Assembly: GCA_902806595.1 (NCBI GenBank)
Contig: CADCXC010000012.1
Location: 62,001 to 126,000 of the forward strand
DNA: 64,000 bases
DNA from: Pyrenopolyporus hunteri
Lineage: Eukaryota > Ascomycota > Sordariomycetes > Xylariales > Hypoxylaceae
Direction: 5' to 3'
Part shown: piece after piece, positions 14,352 to 24,718 of the stretch
Layout: the number at the start of each line of letters is the position of its first letter
Position numbering within the stretch: position 1 is the first letter of the stretch
The notes under the pieces: model-generated
The model's input: only the letters and a program-made list of their open reading frames with translations
Told to the model about the DNA's origin: nothing
Database searches by the model: none
Position numbers and translations under genes: made by a program

Positions 14352-14500
14352 ATTTAAATAATTTATATTCGAATTAATATAAATTTAAATATAAAACGAA
14401 ATCGATTAAGTGTTTATATTATATTATATCATTTTTTTAAAAATAATATTTAATTATATTATCTTTTTAAGAAAATTTCATTACGGTTTATATCATTAAT

Positions 14501-15368
14501 TTTCAGTGGTTTTAACGGGTTAGCGGTTTTGGGGGGAATGGCCCACCATACGTAGACTTCCAGTTAGGCGCGCACTTGTACATACTACTAGGTAAGTACA
14601 ATTGGTACAATACATTATCCTCAGGCTAGGTAGGTGCCTTAGACTTGCCTTTCGGAAGATGAGGTCATTAACTGACTTTTACCGTGCCGAATTCCCAGCT
14701 GCGGCTGTATTTTTAGCTGCCTGACCCGGCATTGGATTTGCGAGCGAGAAATTTACATCGCATATCAAAAGAAAACAGACGGGGACATTCTGCGTTTTAC
14801 ATACTTCGACTTCTACCACACCCACCACCTTGCACCTAGCCCTTATATAACTAGGGGCCAAAACATTGGAACTCTGTCAAATGTCCAGTGCACCCGGTCC
14901 TCAATTACCCACTTTCCATCCCCTATAAGCATTTCCCTGGTTTTGCGCCCGGTTCTTCCATTGACATTGTTCGCTTCTCTTTCAAGGTTGTCCATGTAGC
15001 ATGGAAACTTATATCTCACCTGCATCAACTGCATCAACTGCATCAACTACACCACACTCACTCGTACAATACACCCATTACAGGCGACTATCCTTTGGTA
15101 TTCCCTTTACATAGGACCATCAGCAAATGGGTGACAATTCCTTAAGGATCGCGTGTCGCACGATTCTTGGCAATTGAATAACGACGACACGAAAAACGTC
15201 AGACCGGACCTCCGACACCAGAACCTCTCTATCTCCCTACTTAACTGACCTATTACGTTCGATATTTCCCTATCGGATAGCCACCTCCGTTAACTTGCCG
15301 TGGTACTCACCCTACCAGTCTATACTATACAAAAGGAGAGGTCAGCCGACGCCCGCCGCTTCTAAATA
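14501..15368. other. Intergenic: isochore edge and upstream of first gene
   Basis: Normal-composition DNA between the AT block and the first gene. It contains a short direct repeat near 15021-15050 (about four copies of the nonamer GCATCAACT, partly degenerate). Small ORFs here look random. The proximal part presumably holds the promoter of the gene at 15369; I see no clear TATA box. Confidence 0.5.
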
Positions 15369-16709
15369 ATGGCGTTTCTCGAAGACCCTCGTCTCCGGCA
15401 GCGGTGGAATCAGATCTCGCAAACCACTGAAACCGTCACCGAAAACGCAGCCGCCGGTATTTGGAGCTTTGGACATACCTACGTCACGCCATGCCTCTCC
15501 TCCGTATCCTCAGCGTTAGAGAGTTGCACAACCGTCTGCCTTGGCGACCGCGAAGAACGAGCGCGACGAGCGAGGGAACGGCAAAGGGCTCGGGGGAGGG
15601 CTGAATACAGCTTCGACTTCTACGATGATTGGGACGAGGAGCTGGGGGGCGGTGATAATGAGGGGGGGCTTCTCGGCGGCTGGCGAGGCGAGGATTGGGA
15701 CCAGTTACTAGCAGGCACTGGGAAGAGGCGTGGCGGAGGCGAGGTTCAAGAACAACCGAAGAGGAAGCGCGGAATGAGCTACGGTACGAGAGGGCCGCGG
15801 AGGAGGGCTAGTACGCAAGAAGACCCAACCATCATCCCGAGCACCGCGCCCCTAGGATTCCTAGGCCGCCTACCATTCAAGATTGGTGGAACTTTGAGAT
15901 ACAAGCCTAGTGCAGCGAATCTACAAGAACACCCCGGAGCGTCAAGGCCACTACTAGACACAGAACACGAACCATTACTAGGCGACGTCGGCGAAGACAC
16001 ATCGCACCTCGACGAGTCACCGTCGCAGAGTAGGAAACGGAGCGCAACGGTAGGCAGTGGAGATACGAGCGACTCATACAGATCGAGAGGCGATCTTTTC
16101 CCGAGCGATGAAGAGGGGGAAGAAGACGCTGTACCTTTAGACGACGAATTCGCCGTCGCGCTAGATCACGTCGACGACCATGCGAGCAATAAGACGAAGA
16201 GTAGCAAGGGAAAGCGGATTGCAGAACGGAGGATACCAAGGAGTACTTCGAGGACAACGATAGACTCGACAAGGCCATCCATACATTACAGCTTAGGCTC
16301 GGGGTCTGTTCCTATAGGAAGCCCCGCGGTGCTCTCAACGCCGTCGCTAGAAGATTTGCGGCTAGAAGAGGAGCGAATAGAAAGAGAAGAAAACGAAGTG
16401 GTGGAGAAAAAGAGACAGGCGGCTGCCCAACTGGCGCTTCGGCGTGGACTGAGTCGAGAAAATCTTCAAATTGAATCTGTCCCCGAGGCGAAGTCGGAAA
16501 TGGTTAGGGTAGAAAAGGTGCCCGTTCCCGAAGTGGCTATCTTTGGCACGGTTGCGGACGACGAGCAGGACGAGGCCGGCTCGGGGTCCGCGGAAGAGGA
16601 GGGTCAGGAACCACAAGCTCAAGCGCCGACACCGTTACTAGCCACCCCAGGGTCTAAAGATCCGACACAGGGAAGTTTTGTGCCCGCACGACTCCCACAT
16701 TTCCGATAA
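15369..16709 (+). CDS. Conserved-looking fungal protein of unknown function, 446 aa
   Basis: Single-exon ORF from ATG to TAA, opening with MAFLEDPRLRQRW. I do not recognise a named family. A short hydrophobic or amphipathic stretch lies at about residues 28-58. It is followed by an Arg-rich helix (60-78) and an acidic, Gly-rich stretch (80-115). A compact segment at about 153-190 (around LGFLGRLPFKIGGTLRYKP) is the most domain-like part and is probably what is conserved. Two similar acidic dileucine motifs, PLLDTEHEPLLG, lie at 194-205. A Ser/Asp/Glu-rich disordered region precedes a charged coiled-coil at about 326-360. The overall look is of a largely disordered, phosphorylated scaffold or membrane-associated protein. 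Coding status is supported by length, composition and the clean start; function is unknown. Confidence 0.82.
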   Translation: MAFLEDPRLRQRWNQISQTTETVTENAAAGIWSFGHTYVTPCLSSVSSALESCTTVCLGDREERARRARERQRARGRAEYSFDFYDDWDEELGGGDNEGGLLGGWRGEDWDQLLAGTGKRRGGGEVQEQPKRKRGMSYGTRGPRRRASTQEDPTIIPSTAPLGFLGRLPFKIGGTLRYKPSAANLQEHPGASRPLLDTEHEPLLGDVGEDTSHLDESPSQSRKRSATVGSGDTSDSYRSRGDLFPSDEEGEEDAVPLDDEFAVALDHVDDHASNKTKSSKGKRIAERRIPRSTSRTTIDSTRPSIHYSLGSGSVPIGSPAVLSTPSLEDLRLEEERIEREENEVVEKKRQAAAQLALRRGLSRENLQIESVPEAKSEMVRVEKVPVPEVAIFGTVADDEQDEAGSGSAEEEGQEPQAQAPTPLLATPGSKDPTQGSFVPARLPHFR

Positions 16710-17892
16710 CCCTTTTCCATGTATCATTGGTCTATTTTTCCGATCCGAATTAGGAAGTGCTACGCACCAACAACGATCGATTCCAGCGCCGGGTTTGGAA
16801 CGACATCAGGAGACATCGACAGGTTTGGCTCGGCAGGGTTCATAATAAGATGATGAGGCTATGCTTGAGATTACGATTCAATGTTACGATGAATCCGTGT
16901 ATTATGTGATACGGTTGCTGCGCTATCTTATCAGATAGCTATGAATCAGCTTGTACAATAAGGGGTGACGTTGGTGATAGCGGTTGGGGGAGGAAATGAG
17001 GGATGACATAGAGTGTCTAGGTACGCTGCAGTACACCGGATGCGATGACCTCGTTATCTCCAGAGCAGGGAAATGTTATTATATTTACCCCATATACCAT
17101 TTGGCTTTTGAGCTTTAATGCTAAATAAATTGCACTCTGAATGCACCCGTCTAGCTAGGGCGGCGTTGGTACCAGTATCTACGAGTTCCCATGTTGGCGC
17201 TAGTTTAATTACTTGTTTCTTAGGATTTAGCAGCTCCTTTCGCTAACATGAAATTGCAGTCGGATTCCGTTCTCCAGCCCTCAACCCCAAGTATCTAAAT
17301 ATCTGAACTAATAGTGACAACAACCGGCCTCATACCTAGGCCGCTTTTCTCTAGACCATTACCCAAAACGGGTATGCCTCGGCATTCCTCTAATCTACCC
17401 CGGATTTCCTTCCCCACCCTAGGTACCCATCGATCTTGAGCTAGCTGCTACGCCGTACAACCTTGAACCGGCTTTATAAGGGGACGAAGCAGCTAGGAGA
17501 AAAGAAATCAATCTAACCCCGTAACCCCTTTCTATCGTTACTTACTAATTAAGGAACCCAGCGTTCGCGTTGAAGTATATACGCGAGTTGGCTCCAAGAC
17601 AAAGAAATCGTGCGGTCGTATGACACCTAGATACTACGCTCATAGGTAGAAATCGACTCTTTTGACTCTTTTAGAACCGCGGGTTAAATCAAGCTCCTAG
17701 CAATCTCGATCCGAGGTGGCCGGATTTAACAACCTTGACAAATACTCAAATTCCCCGTCTTAAATACCACATTCTCTAATTAGATATCTACCTACCTACC
17801 CACGCATCCACCTAACAAAACACTCCACTCACCATTACCAAGCATCACAACTTCCCCCCTTTCCACAACCCCAAATCGCAAAAAACCACACC
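16710..17892 (+). other. Intergenic, 1.2 kb
   Basis: Three-prime flank of the 15369 gene and promoter of the nitronate monooxygenase gene. The last 130 bp before 17893 are C- and A-rich with few G, a typical fungal 5' leader, ending in the favourable start context CACACCATGA. A TTTATAAG motif lies at about 17471-17478, rather far upstream. No gene is visible. Confidence 0.5.
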
Positions 17893-18969
17893 ATGACACC
17901 TCCACAAGGCCCCATCACCACCCCCCTCACCACCCTCCTCGGGATCCAGCACCCGATCCTCCTCGCCGGCATGGCGCGGGTATCCAACGGGGCGCTCGCC
18001 GCCGCGGTATCCAACGCCGGCGGGCTCGGCGTGATCGGGGGCTTCGAGTACACGCCGGGCCAGCTGCGGGGCATCATCGCGGACCTCAAGTCGGCGCTGC
18101 GCTCGCCGGACCTGCCCTTCGGCATCGACCTCGCGCTGCCGCAGGTGGGCGGGACGGCGCGCAAGACCAACCACGACTACACGCACGGCAAGCTGGACGA
18201 GCTGGTCGACATCGCCGTCGCCAGCGGCGCGCGGCTGTTCGTCAGCGCCGTCGGCGTGCCCCCCCGGCGCGTCGTCGACCGCCTGCACGCCGCCGGCGTC
18301 CTCGTCATGAACATGGTCGGGCACCCGCGGCACGCGGTCAAGGCGCTCGAGCTCGGCGTCGACATGGTGTGCGCGCAGGGCGGCGAGGGCGGCGGGCACA
18401 CGGGCGCCATCGCGAACTCCGTCTTGGTGCCCGCCGTCGCGGACGTGGCCGCGCGGTACAGGCCGGCCCTGCTCAAGGGCGGCCCGGCGCTCGTGGTGGC
18501 GGCGGGCGGGATCGCGGACGGGCGGGGGCTGGCGGCGAGCCTGATGCAGGGGGCGGCGGGGGTGTGGGTGGGCACGCGGTTCGTGGCGAGCGCGGAGGCG
18601 GGGGCGAGCGAGGAGCACAAGCGGAGCGTGGTCGAGTGCGGGTACGAGGACACGGAGCGGACGCTGGTGATCTCGGGGCGGCCGCTGCGCGTGCGCACGA
18701 ACGCGTACGTCGCGCGCTGGCACGCCCAGCCCCAGCGCATCCGGGAGCTGTGCGACGCGGGCGTCGTGCCCATCCAGCACGACCTCGACAACGACGTCGA
18801 GGACGTCGACCTCCCCCACCTCATGGGCCAGGTCGCCGCCAACATAACGAGGGTCCAGCCCGCGGCCGAGATCGTCGACGAGATGGTCCAGGGGGCCGTG
18901 GCGATGCTCAGGAAGGGGCATTCGTATCTCAATGTACCAGGCGAGGAGGGTGGGAAGAGTAAGCTATAG
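17893..18969 (+). CDS. Nitronate monooxygenase (2-nitropropane dioxygenase family), 358 aa
   Basis: FMN-dependent TIM-barrel enzyme of the class I nitronate monooxygenase family, which oxidises alkyl nitronates such as propionate-3-nitronate and detoxifies them. Family marks in order: the N-terminal HPILLAGMA segment (20-28), NAGGLGVIGG (41-50), the active-site region GGEGGGHTG with catalytic-type His169, the phosphate-binding segment AAGGIADGRG (203-212), and GVWVGTRF (223-230). Length matches the family. Single exon with a good ATG context. The third codon position is almost entirely G or C, unlike the neighbouring 2EXR and zinc-finger genes, and this creates long open frames on the other strand. 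No signal peptide, so probably cytosolic or peroxisomal; the C-terminal SKL is a canonical type 1 peroxisomal targeting signal if the stop is as read, here as KSKL. Substrate is inferred from the family only. Confidence 0.94.
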   Translation: MTPPQGPITTPLTTLLGIQHPILLAGMARVSNGALAAAVSNAGGLGVIGGFEYTPGQLRGIIADLKSALRSPDLPFGIDLALPQVGGTARKTNHDYTHGKLDELVDIAVASGARLFVSAVGVPPRRVVDRLHAAGVLVMNMVGHPRHAVKALELGVDMVCAQGGEGGGHTGAIANSVLVPAVADVAARYRPALLKGGPALVVAAGGIADGRGLAASLMQGAAGVWVGTRFVASAEAGASEEHKRSVVECGYEDTERTLVISGRPLRVRTNAYVARWHAQPQRIRELCDAGVVPIQHDLDNDVEDVDLPHLMGQVAANITRVQPAAEIVDEMVQGAVAMLRKGHSYLNVPGEEGGKSKL

Positions 18970-20436
18970 GTGGTACGTAAAGTAGGCTACGCCCAGCCCA
19001 GGGGATAGGAGATCGCGGCAGGGGAGGGAGGGGGAGCGTGGGATCCCGCTAGTTTAGTGTGTACAGATGTCCCAACGCACCTACAATCGGCGGCCGGCCG
19101 CGTGGCCGAAGGCCGGTACGTGCCGTTCCAGCGCTGGGGGAGAGGATTTACCTAGTGTACTACGTACAGGGCGTCGATGTGGTGTCACCCACGTTTTTGC
19201 CAGGGAGAAGGCTAGCCTGTCTATTTAGGTACCCGCCTATAATAGATATATCCCTCCTTAATTCTCACCGGGGATCTAATCCGCAGGTAGGATGCGACAG
19301 GATCGGCTCCGAGAGAGTGTGTGAAGGGGAGGGGAGCCGGAGCCAGGGATCGCGACATATTTGACAGGCGTGGAGCGGTGTGGGATTTTAAATGTGCACC
19401 TCCTATCTTGGGTAGCCTACGGGGAATTTTGTTTAGGACATTGTTATCAGAAAACGATAGAAGATCGTCATCAACGTTGTTGTATGCGTCATTACCTACC
19501 CACTGCAGCGCTAGTAGTCTATACTACGTAGAAGGGAGTACAGGCAAAAAGATAAAGCAGAAGAAACCTGCGGGGACGCGTGTAATGTTTGCGCGGAAGA
19601 GACATCAATGACTCAAGAAGAGGGGGAACAATTTCCCCCCTTTCGGTTTCTTTCAATCGATAAGTTTTCACGTATCAGGATTCGAGGCTGCATCATGCAT
19701 TTGCTTATCGGATGGGCTTGCGTCTCGCCCGACATCGTAGGAGAAAAAATGAGACAGGCAGGTGTTCCAACATTCTAAGTATAGAATCGAATATCCTAAC
19801 TTAAGGTTAGAGACATAGGAGGTATTTTGGGCTGAGTCTCGGTGAGTTGTAGAATATGTGTCACGAAGTTCTCCTCGCAACTCCATACTCACTGCCATAT
19901 GGTTTCGCATGTCGGTCAATCAGTACAAGTTACCGTGGTTAACATGCTAAGTACGATATGCCGTGTATCTTAACAAAGCCAACCACTCGGTATATGTACG
20001 CAAACTTTTGGACCAGGGTAAGGGTTGATACATGTTAGGCAGGACAAGATAAGCTGGACAAACTGGATCATGTTACGTATGAACGTCTCAAAAGGGAGGA
20101 AGAGTCGAAGGGTCGAAGGGCCGTAGACTTTTTCCATAATGACGTTGTTTACCACAAGCGAGGATCCCCTGGCCGCCAGGTAGTTAATTCGTCACTTCAG
20201 GGCGCAGTCCTAAAACATCATAATAAGACGATTGATGACTGGTCACATCGGGCACATTCGAATGTTGGCCCCTACTTGAGCTAGAGACACGGGAGTCTCC
20301 CAGCTGGTTGGCTAAATACCTAGATTCTAGGATTCTCGATGGTCGCACAACATAATGTACCGAGGGGCAAGTAAGATAAGACATGTCGCGGTTGACGAGT
20401 TTCTATCACCTACTAAAAAGGAGGTGACTGGTTGAA
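18970..20436. other. Intergenic, 1.5 kb
   Basis: Convergent region between the plus-strand nitronate monooxygenase gene and the minus-strand 2EXR gene. It holds the 3' ends of both. Short ORFs here have no recognisable content. No tRNA or repeat is evident. Confidence 0.5.
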
Positions 20437-21393
20437 TCAGCAGGCCCATCTATCACCACGGCTTTTTCTGAACACCGCAGTTGACAATGCCGGTTCCTTC
20501 TCCCACTGCGTCGGTAATACCATCATCAAAGTGTCAATCTCCTCGCGCGCAGCCTGCATCCGCTTCTTCATGGGGCCCAACACACTGTTCTCTAGTGATT
20601 CCTGCTGTGATCGTAGCTCGTCCAAGCAACGTGCCTGCTCCTCAAGCAGTTCCGCTTCAACGTCTTGCGGGTCGTCCTCGACTAGTTTAGGGCATGGGCC
20701 TAGCTCGATTTTCTCCGTGTCATGTACGAATATTATTCGATCTAGCGAGTTCAAATCGAATTTCCTCCACCGTAGTACCCTCCATGCACCTTCGGGAACG
20801 ACTGCGAGACGTTGCATCCTACCCAAGTCCCGCGTGGAAGCCCATAATAGTGAGCATTCGGGTTTCAGTTCCGAGTCACCGAAGAATATCGTATCCCGGC
20901 TGAAGTCGACGTAAATTCTGGGTTGCGCGTTCCCCACACCGAGAGCAAGTTCGTAGTGCTTAAGCGCTTCGTACCTAGCCTCGGCGTTGACATGTAAAAG
21001 GGCGGGGATTTGCGTAGTCGAGTACCAAGTCTCTTCCTGACTACGAGAGTCTAATACCGCCTCTTCAAGCGACCTGGGCGTACGCCTCTCCCTTGCGTAG
21101 GGGGACTTAATAACCACAGTCCTGGGCTCGGGCATAGCATGCTGCCAGATTTTGATGCGCAGCTCAGGGGGAAGCTGGTCGAACTTGGTGAATGTGTTGA
21201 AGCTTTGGGCCTTACTAGAGATGCTTGATAAAGCCCCTTCCATTGTGCTATCCACGAGATTAAGGAGTTGGTAGTATTGCGACCGATGCCAGCGGTATAG
21301 TCTTATGAGGAACAAGATGGAGCTGACTAGAGGTATGATAGCGACGGGGACGTCATAATATATAGCCGAAGAACGGTGTGCTTTCCTGATCAT
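20437..21393 (-). CDS. 2EXR-domain protein with possible N-terminal membrane segment, 318 aa
   Basis: The motif FTKFDQLPPELRIKIWQHAM (residues 68-87), followed at about 131-150 by PALLHVNAEARYEALKHYEL, is the signature of the fungal 2EXR domain, an F-box-like module in large expanded families of filamentous ascomycetes whose function is poorly known. The rest contains short hydrophobic strands (YVDFSRDTIFFG) and a C-terminal Glu/Gln-rich coiled-coil. The frame is open from ATG at 21393, which would add about 50 residues with one hydrophobic helix (about 15-34). Most family members start close to the domain, so ATG at 21243 (residue 51, context CACAATGG) is an equally good start. The window does not decide between them. 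Confidence 0.85.
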   Translation of the reverse strand: MIRKAHRSSAIYYDVPVAIIPLVSSILFLIRLYRWHRSQYYQLLNLVDSTMEGALSSISSKAQSFNTFTKFDQLPPELRIKIWQHAMPEPRTVVIKSPYARERRTPRSLEEAVLDSRSQEETWYSTTQIPALLHVNAEARYEALKHYELALGVGNAQPRIYVDFSRDTIFFGDSELKPECSLLWASTRDLGRMQRLAVVPEGAWRVLRWRKFDLNSLDRIIFVHDTEKIELGPCPKLVEDDPQDVEAELLEEQARCLDELRSQQESLENSVLGPMKKRMQAAREEIDTLMMVLPTQWEKEPALSTAVFRKSRGDRWAC

Positions 21394-24140
21394 GGTTATG
21401 CGTAGCCCCCTGGGCTTGGCTGGGCTATGCTATCAGAGTAGGATGAGGACGTGCTTGCTGTTTTGGGCGGTACTGATACTTCAACTTGCGTGGGGATGGA
21501 ATTGTTTGGCGTGACGACTGGTCATATAATAATCAATTGCATGAGGCCCCCCTTGCAAATAGACGTTACACAAAGAAATTTGTCCTGTAGTTAGTCTTGG
21601 GAGGATGATGGTAAGGGTTGGCTGCAGTATACGGGTAGATGAATCACACGCGGAGGGGGTTTACCGCATGCGGTTTGAGGGTCGTCAAGTTTATATGTGA
21701 TCACGAGGGGGGGGAGGTCTCATCCATTTCATTGTCGTTATTTTTTTAGTGTCGCCCCACACCATCGTCTGACAAGGCGGAGGGGACGAGACGAGCAAAG
21801 CGTGCTCCAAGGGTCCAGATCTTCTTTGGGGCGAGTGCGCCCGTAGATCGGGCGCGAGCCTAGCCAGCTAGCACCATACCATACCATAGTAGGTGCTGTC
21901 AGGTAGGGTGGTGGTGTCATGGCTACGAGCTTCGCCCAAAGTCTCGTGGGAAGAAGACTGGAACGTGGTTTGATGAGGCGGCTCGAAGCCACATGGGAAC
22001 CTGTTGAACGCCGAAGTAGAGCGACGGCGGCCGCCGATTCTCCGTTCCCTCTGGCCACAAGACCTCTCACCCACCGTAGGTAGCCGCCAGTAAGGAGGTA
22101 AGTAATAAAAAGAATGTAGCCGAACACATACTAACGGCACGGCAGAACGAGTATGCTGCAGCGCAATTTACCAGGTATGACGCTGACACGCAACATGGTT
22201 TGTCACGTCTGAACTATGGCGAAGACACTACAGTAAGCTGGCGTCAGTTTGGTAGCAGGTGATGAGTTCCTGCGGTCCCGGACCGCATTGTCCAGCCGAT
22301 CTTGTTGGAGCTTGTAGCACCCTGGACTCGTCGGTTCCGATGCCGAGATGACGGGAAGTAAAGAAGCCAAGTAGATTATTCGCGAAGTCCCGTCTGCAAA
22401 GCTACCCATTCACCGTTTGTGTAGCAGAATCTCAGGTAGGTTTCCGCGACGGAGTACAATTGATCACTCTCATCCACGGCGCGTTATTTCCGGGGATTGT
22501 GAAAATGCGCTCTACCGCATCCCGTGACGGTGACGCGGAGCTTTAACTGTAATACTTACCCTAGTACCCCGGAAATCGCGGCAGGCCTCGTACGCAGATA
22601 CATACGTAGCGTAGGTAGTGAGAAGGTTTTGTCTTGAGGTGAGACATAGGAGCAATTGAGAGACGTGATTGGACAAGATGAAAGGAGAATGCGAATTAGT
22701 TCAACCCGCCGTCTTTCCTAGCCAACCACGAAGCGGGATTAACGATCCAGACATTCGGGATTGGGGCCAAACCCGCAAGGGTGTATTCAATGCGATCCGT
22801 CGTGGGATCCCGTCGTGGGAAATCGTGGAGAAAAAGAAGCAGCTGACCTAGGACTTCCACATAGGAGTCTTGCATATAGTGAGAGGGGGTGGCGTACATA
22901 AGGGAGCCATATACTACGTAGTCGAAATATCTTATGGTAATATTGATGGGCAACGGCTGTTCAGCTGCAGGCCGGCGGAAACGCAACTGAGGGATGATTG
23001 AGACAAGTCTGAAAGCGCTAGAAGAAACGTGTTCTGGGAGTATACCTAAAGTATCGGGGGATTACATAGCTGGGTACCGGACTAGGCTAGTTCTCGTCGG
23101 CGGGTCGGCGCACTGGGATTTCCGGCTTTACTCAGCAGTGGGTTATGCAAAGATTTATGCTAAAGGCTTACGCTAGGGGTTATGCTAGGGGTTATGCTAA
23201 GGGGCTCATGCTAGGTAAAGGGAGATGGCATGACGCCGCTTACACCATCGAAGCGAACCTCTAGCAAAAGTACCCGGTAACATCGAGTGCAGTGCTTAAA
23301 AAAGAGCATAGTACCAGATAACCGAACATCTTGGATCCTCGACGAGTCTAATGCGGTGGCCCGCGGGATTAGATAGGTACATACAAGAAAATGTCCCTGG
23401 ATCGCCACTTAATGTCTTAATTTATTTTCCTTAATTTATTTGATTACGCGACTGGCAAATCGAAGGAAACGGCCTGACGCAATAAGGCTCGCGACATGAG
23501 GAACCCTGTTCCGCGAGTACGTCACGGAAAGCCTCTCGCCGCCCGAGCCAAAGACCGACCACCGATCCTTCTTCATCCTGCATTCTCCCTTCTTCTCATT
23601 TGTAATTCTCACAAAACACTCCCAACCTCTAAATTCTGAGCCTCTTTACCTCGTTACCCTCGTCCATCCCAGGGGGCCCTTACGAGAGATACTATAACGC
23701 TGCACCTATAGGTACCTGGGTAAGTATATAGATCGACAGATCCGCTCGCCGTTTTCCCTTGCCATTTAGAAGGCAATGCGAGAATCGCAAGTTTCTGCCC
23801 TTTTTATAAAGCGCCCAGTCCGAACCAAGATACTAGGAGCCAAAGATCTTCAGTAGGCTATTATCGGCAAGCCATGTACGAAGAAAATGTCATACATGAT
23901 ATTAGATATTATTTATATTACATTATACCCCATCAAAGCGCCATTATCGTCCGGTGTCATATCGGAATTATAGTATACCTCCTACCTAACTCCGTACCTA
24001 AGTAAGGTAGCACACAAGTATGACACTCGTCACCATTCTGACTACCTCTAAGGGGTATGTGTGATAGCTACCTACCTATATATAAGAACCTTAATTCCTC
24101 TCTGGCTTTTATTAACCCTGTTATCGGTGATCCGACGATC
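21394..24140. other. Intergenic, gene-poor
   Basis: Long stretch without a convincing gene. Short ORFs (for example at 21738-22127 on the minus strand) have biased, non-protein-like composition. It contains a degenerate 12-bp tandem repeat at 23143-23215, annotated separately. A C/T-rich tract around 23,560-23,680 resembles a fungal promoter leader, but no ORF follows. Confidence 0.45.
23143..23215. repeat. Degenerate 12-bp tandem repeat
   Basis: About six units of the form TTATGCTAGGGG follow one another. The clearest are 23168-23179, 23180-23191 and 23192-23204, the last with one extra base. More diverged units lie on both sides. Confidence 0.75.
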
Positions 24141-24144
24141 TCCT

Positions 24145-24718
24145 ATATCAATCCAAGCCTTCCTCTCGTATTACTAAGGCTGGATAGGTCAATCGCTGGG
24201 AAGCGGTTCTCAGCTTACTCAGTTTAATATAAATCGACGCGATCGTCTCACCATTTTCAAATCGGTAGACGTTATCTCGATTCAATACACCGGTCTTCCA
24301 CAATTTATTAATAGTAGAGAGATGAGAACACAATAAATGCCCATCGCCCTCCGAAAGAGTGACTCCAAATTATCGGTTGTGGTATCGTAGTGGCTTCGCC
24401 CTTGTCATGCAATAAACCCAACTCACAAATGAACACCGTTCCCGCCTTTCCGCGATGGCCATAGCGGTGCTATAGTAATAAGCCTCCGCATTCCAAGGCA
24501 TAGTAGTTGGGTCCGCGAGTTTCAGCCCTTCGACACCGTCTACGCTATGGCTCTCGTCCGCGGCTGTCATTCTGGTTGGCTGTCCCGTTTTGCATATGCA
24601 TAATACCCCTACATATCCACCAGTTGACCTGTCATACCCAAGGATAATCACCTTGACAACGTTGAAGACTAAGTCTATACCTAGGTATGTAGTTATAATA
24701 ATGCTAATCTCCTAGATA
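24145..24718 (-). pseudogene. Possible broken gene: one reading frame with a single internal stop
   Basis: On the minus strand one frame is open from about 24718 to 24145 except for a TAA at 24370-24372, giving about 190 codons. The parts on each side of the stop are in the same frame. They look moderately protein-like, including the stretches GYDRSTGGYVGVLCICKTG and YRFENGETIASIYIKL. There is no ATG near the open end, so an upstream exon would be needed. I recognise no family. It may be a pseudogene, an exon of an unrecognised gene (an intron could remove the stop) or chance. Confidence 0.25.

Larger units (their letters stand above)
1..14500. other. AT-rich, RIP-like hypermutated block
   Basis: This block is almost pure A/T and stop codons saturate all six frames; no ORF of 60 codons or more begins before 14679. 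Most surviving cytosines are in CpG: for example, all four cytosines between 121 and 180 are in CpG. This is the expected end state of repeat-induced point mutation or a similar cytosine mutation process that hit CpA, CpT and CpC but spared CpG. Composition changes abruptly near 14,500. The block contains a degraded LTR element, a 16-bp tandem repeat and a long palindrome. It could be an AT isochore of dead transposons, pericentromeric DNA or subtelomeric DNA; no telomere repeats are visible. Confidence 0.9.

Noticed and set aside
1..14500. Centromere interpretation of the AT block
   Set aside because: Centromeres of such fungi can look like this, but 14.5 kb at a window edge with an identifiable LTR element is equally explained by an AT isochore; nothing here distinguishes them.
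17845..18921. 358-codon open frame on the minus strand
   Set aside because: It is antisense to the nitronate monooxygenase gene and arises from GC-rich third positions; the translation is Arg/His/Asp-rich nonsense.
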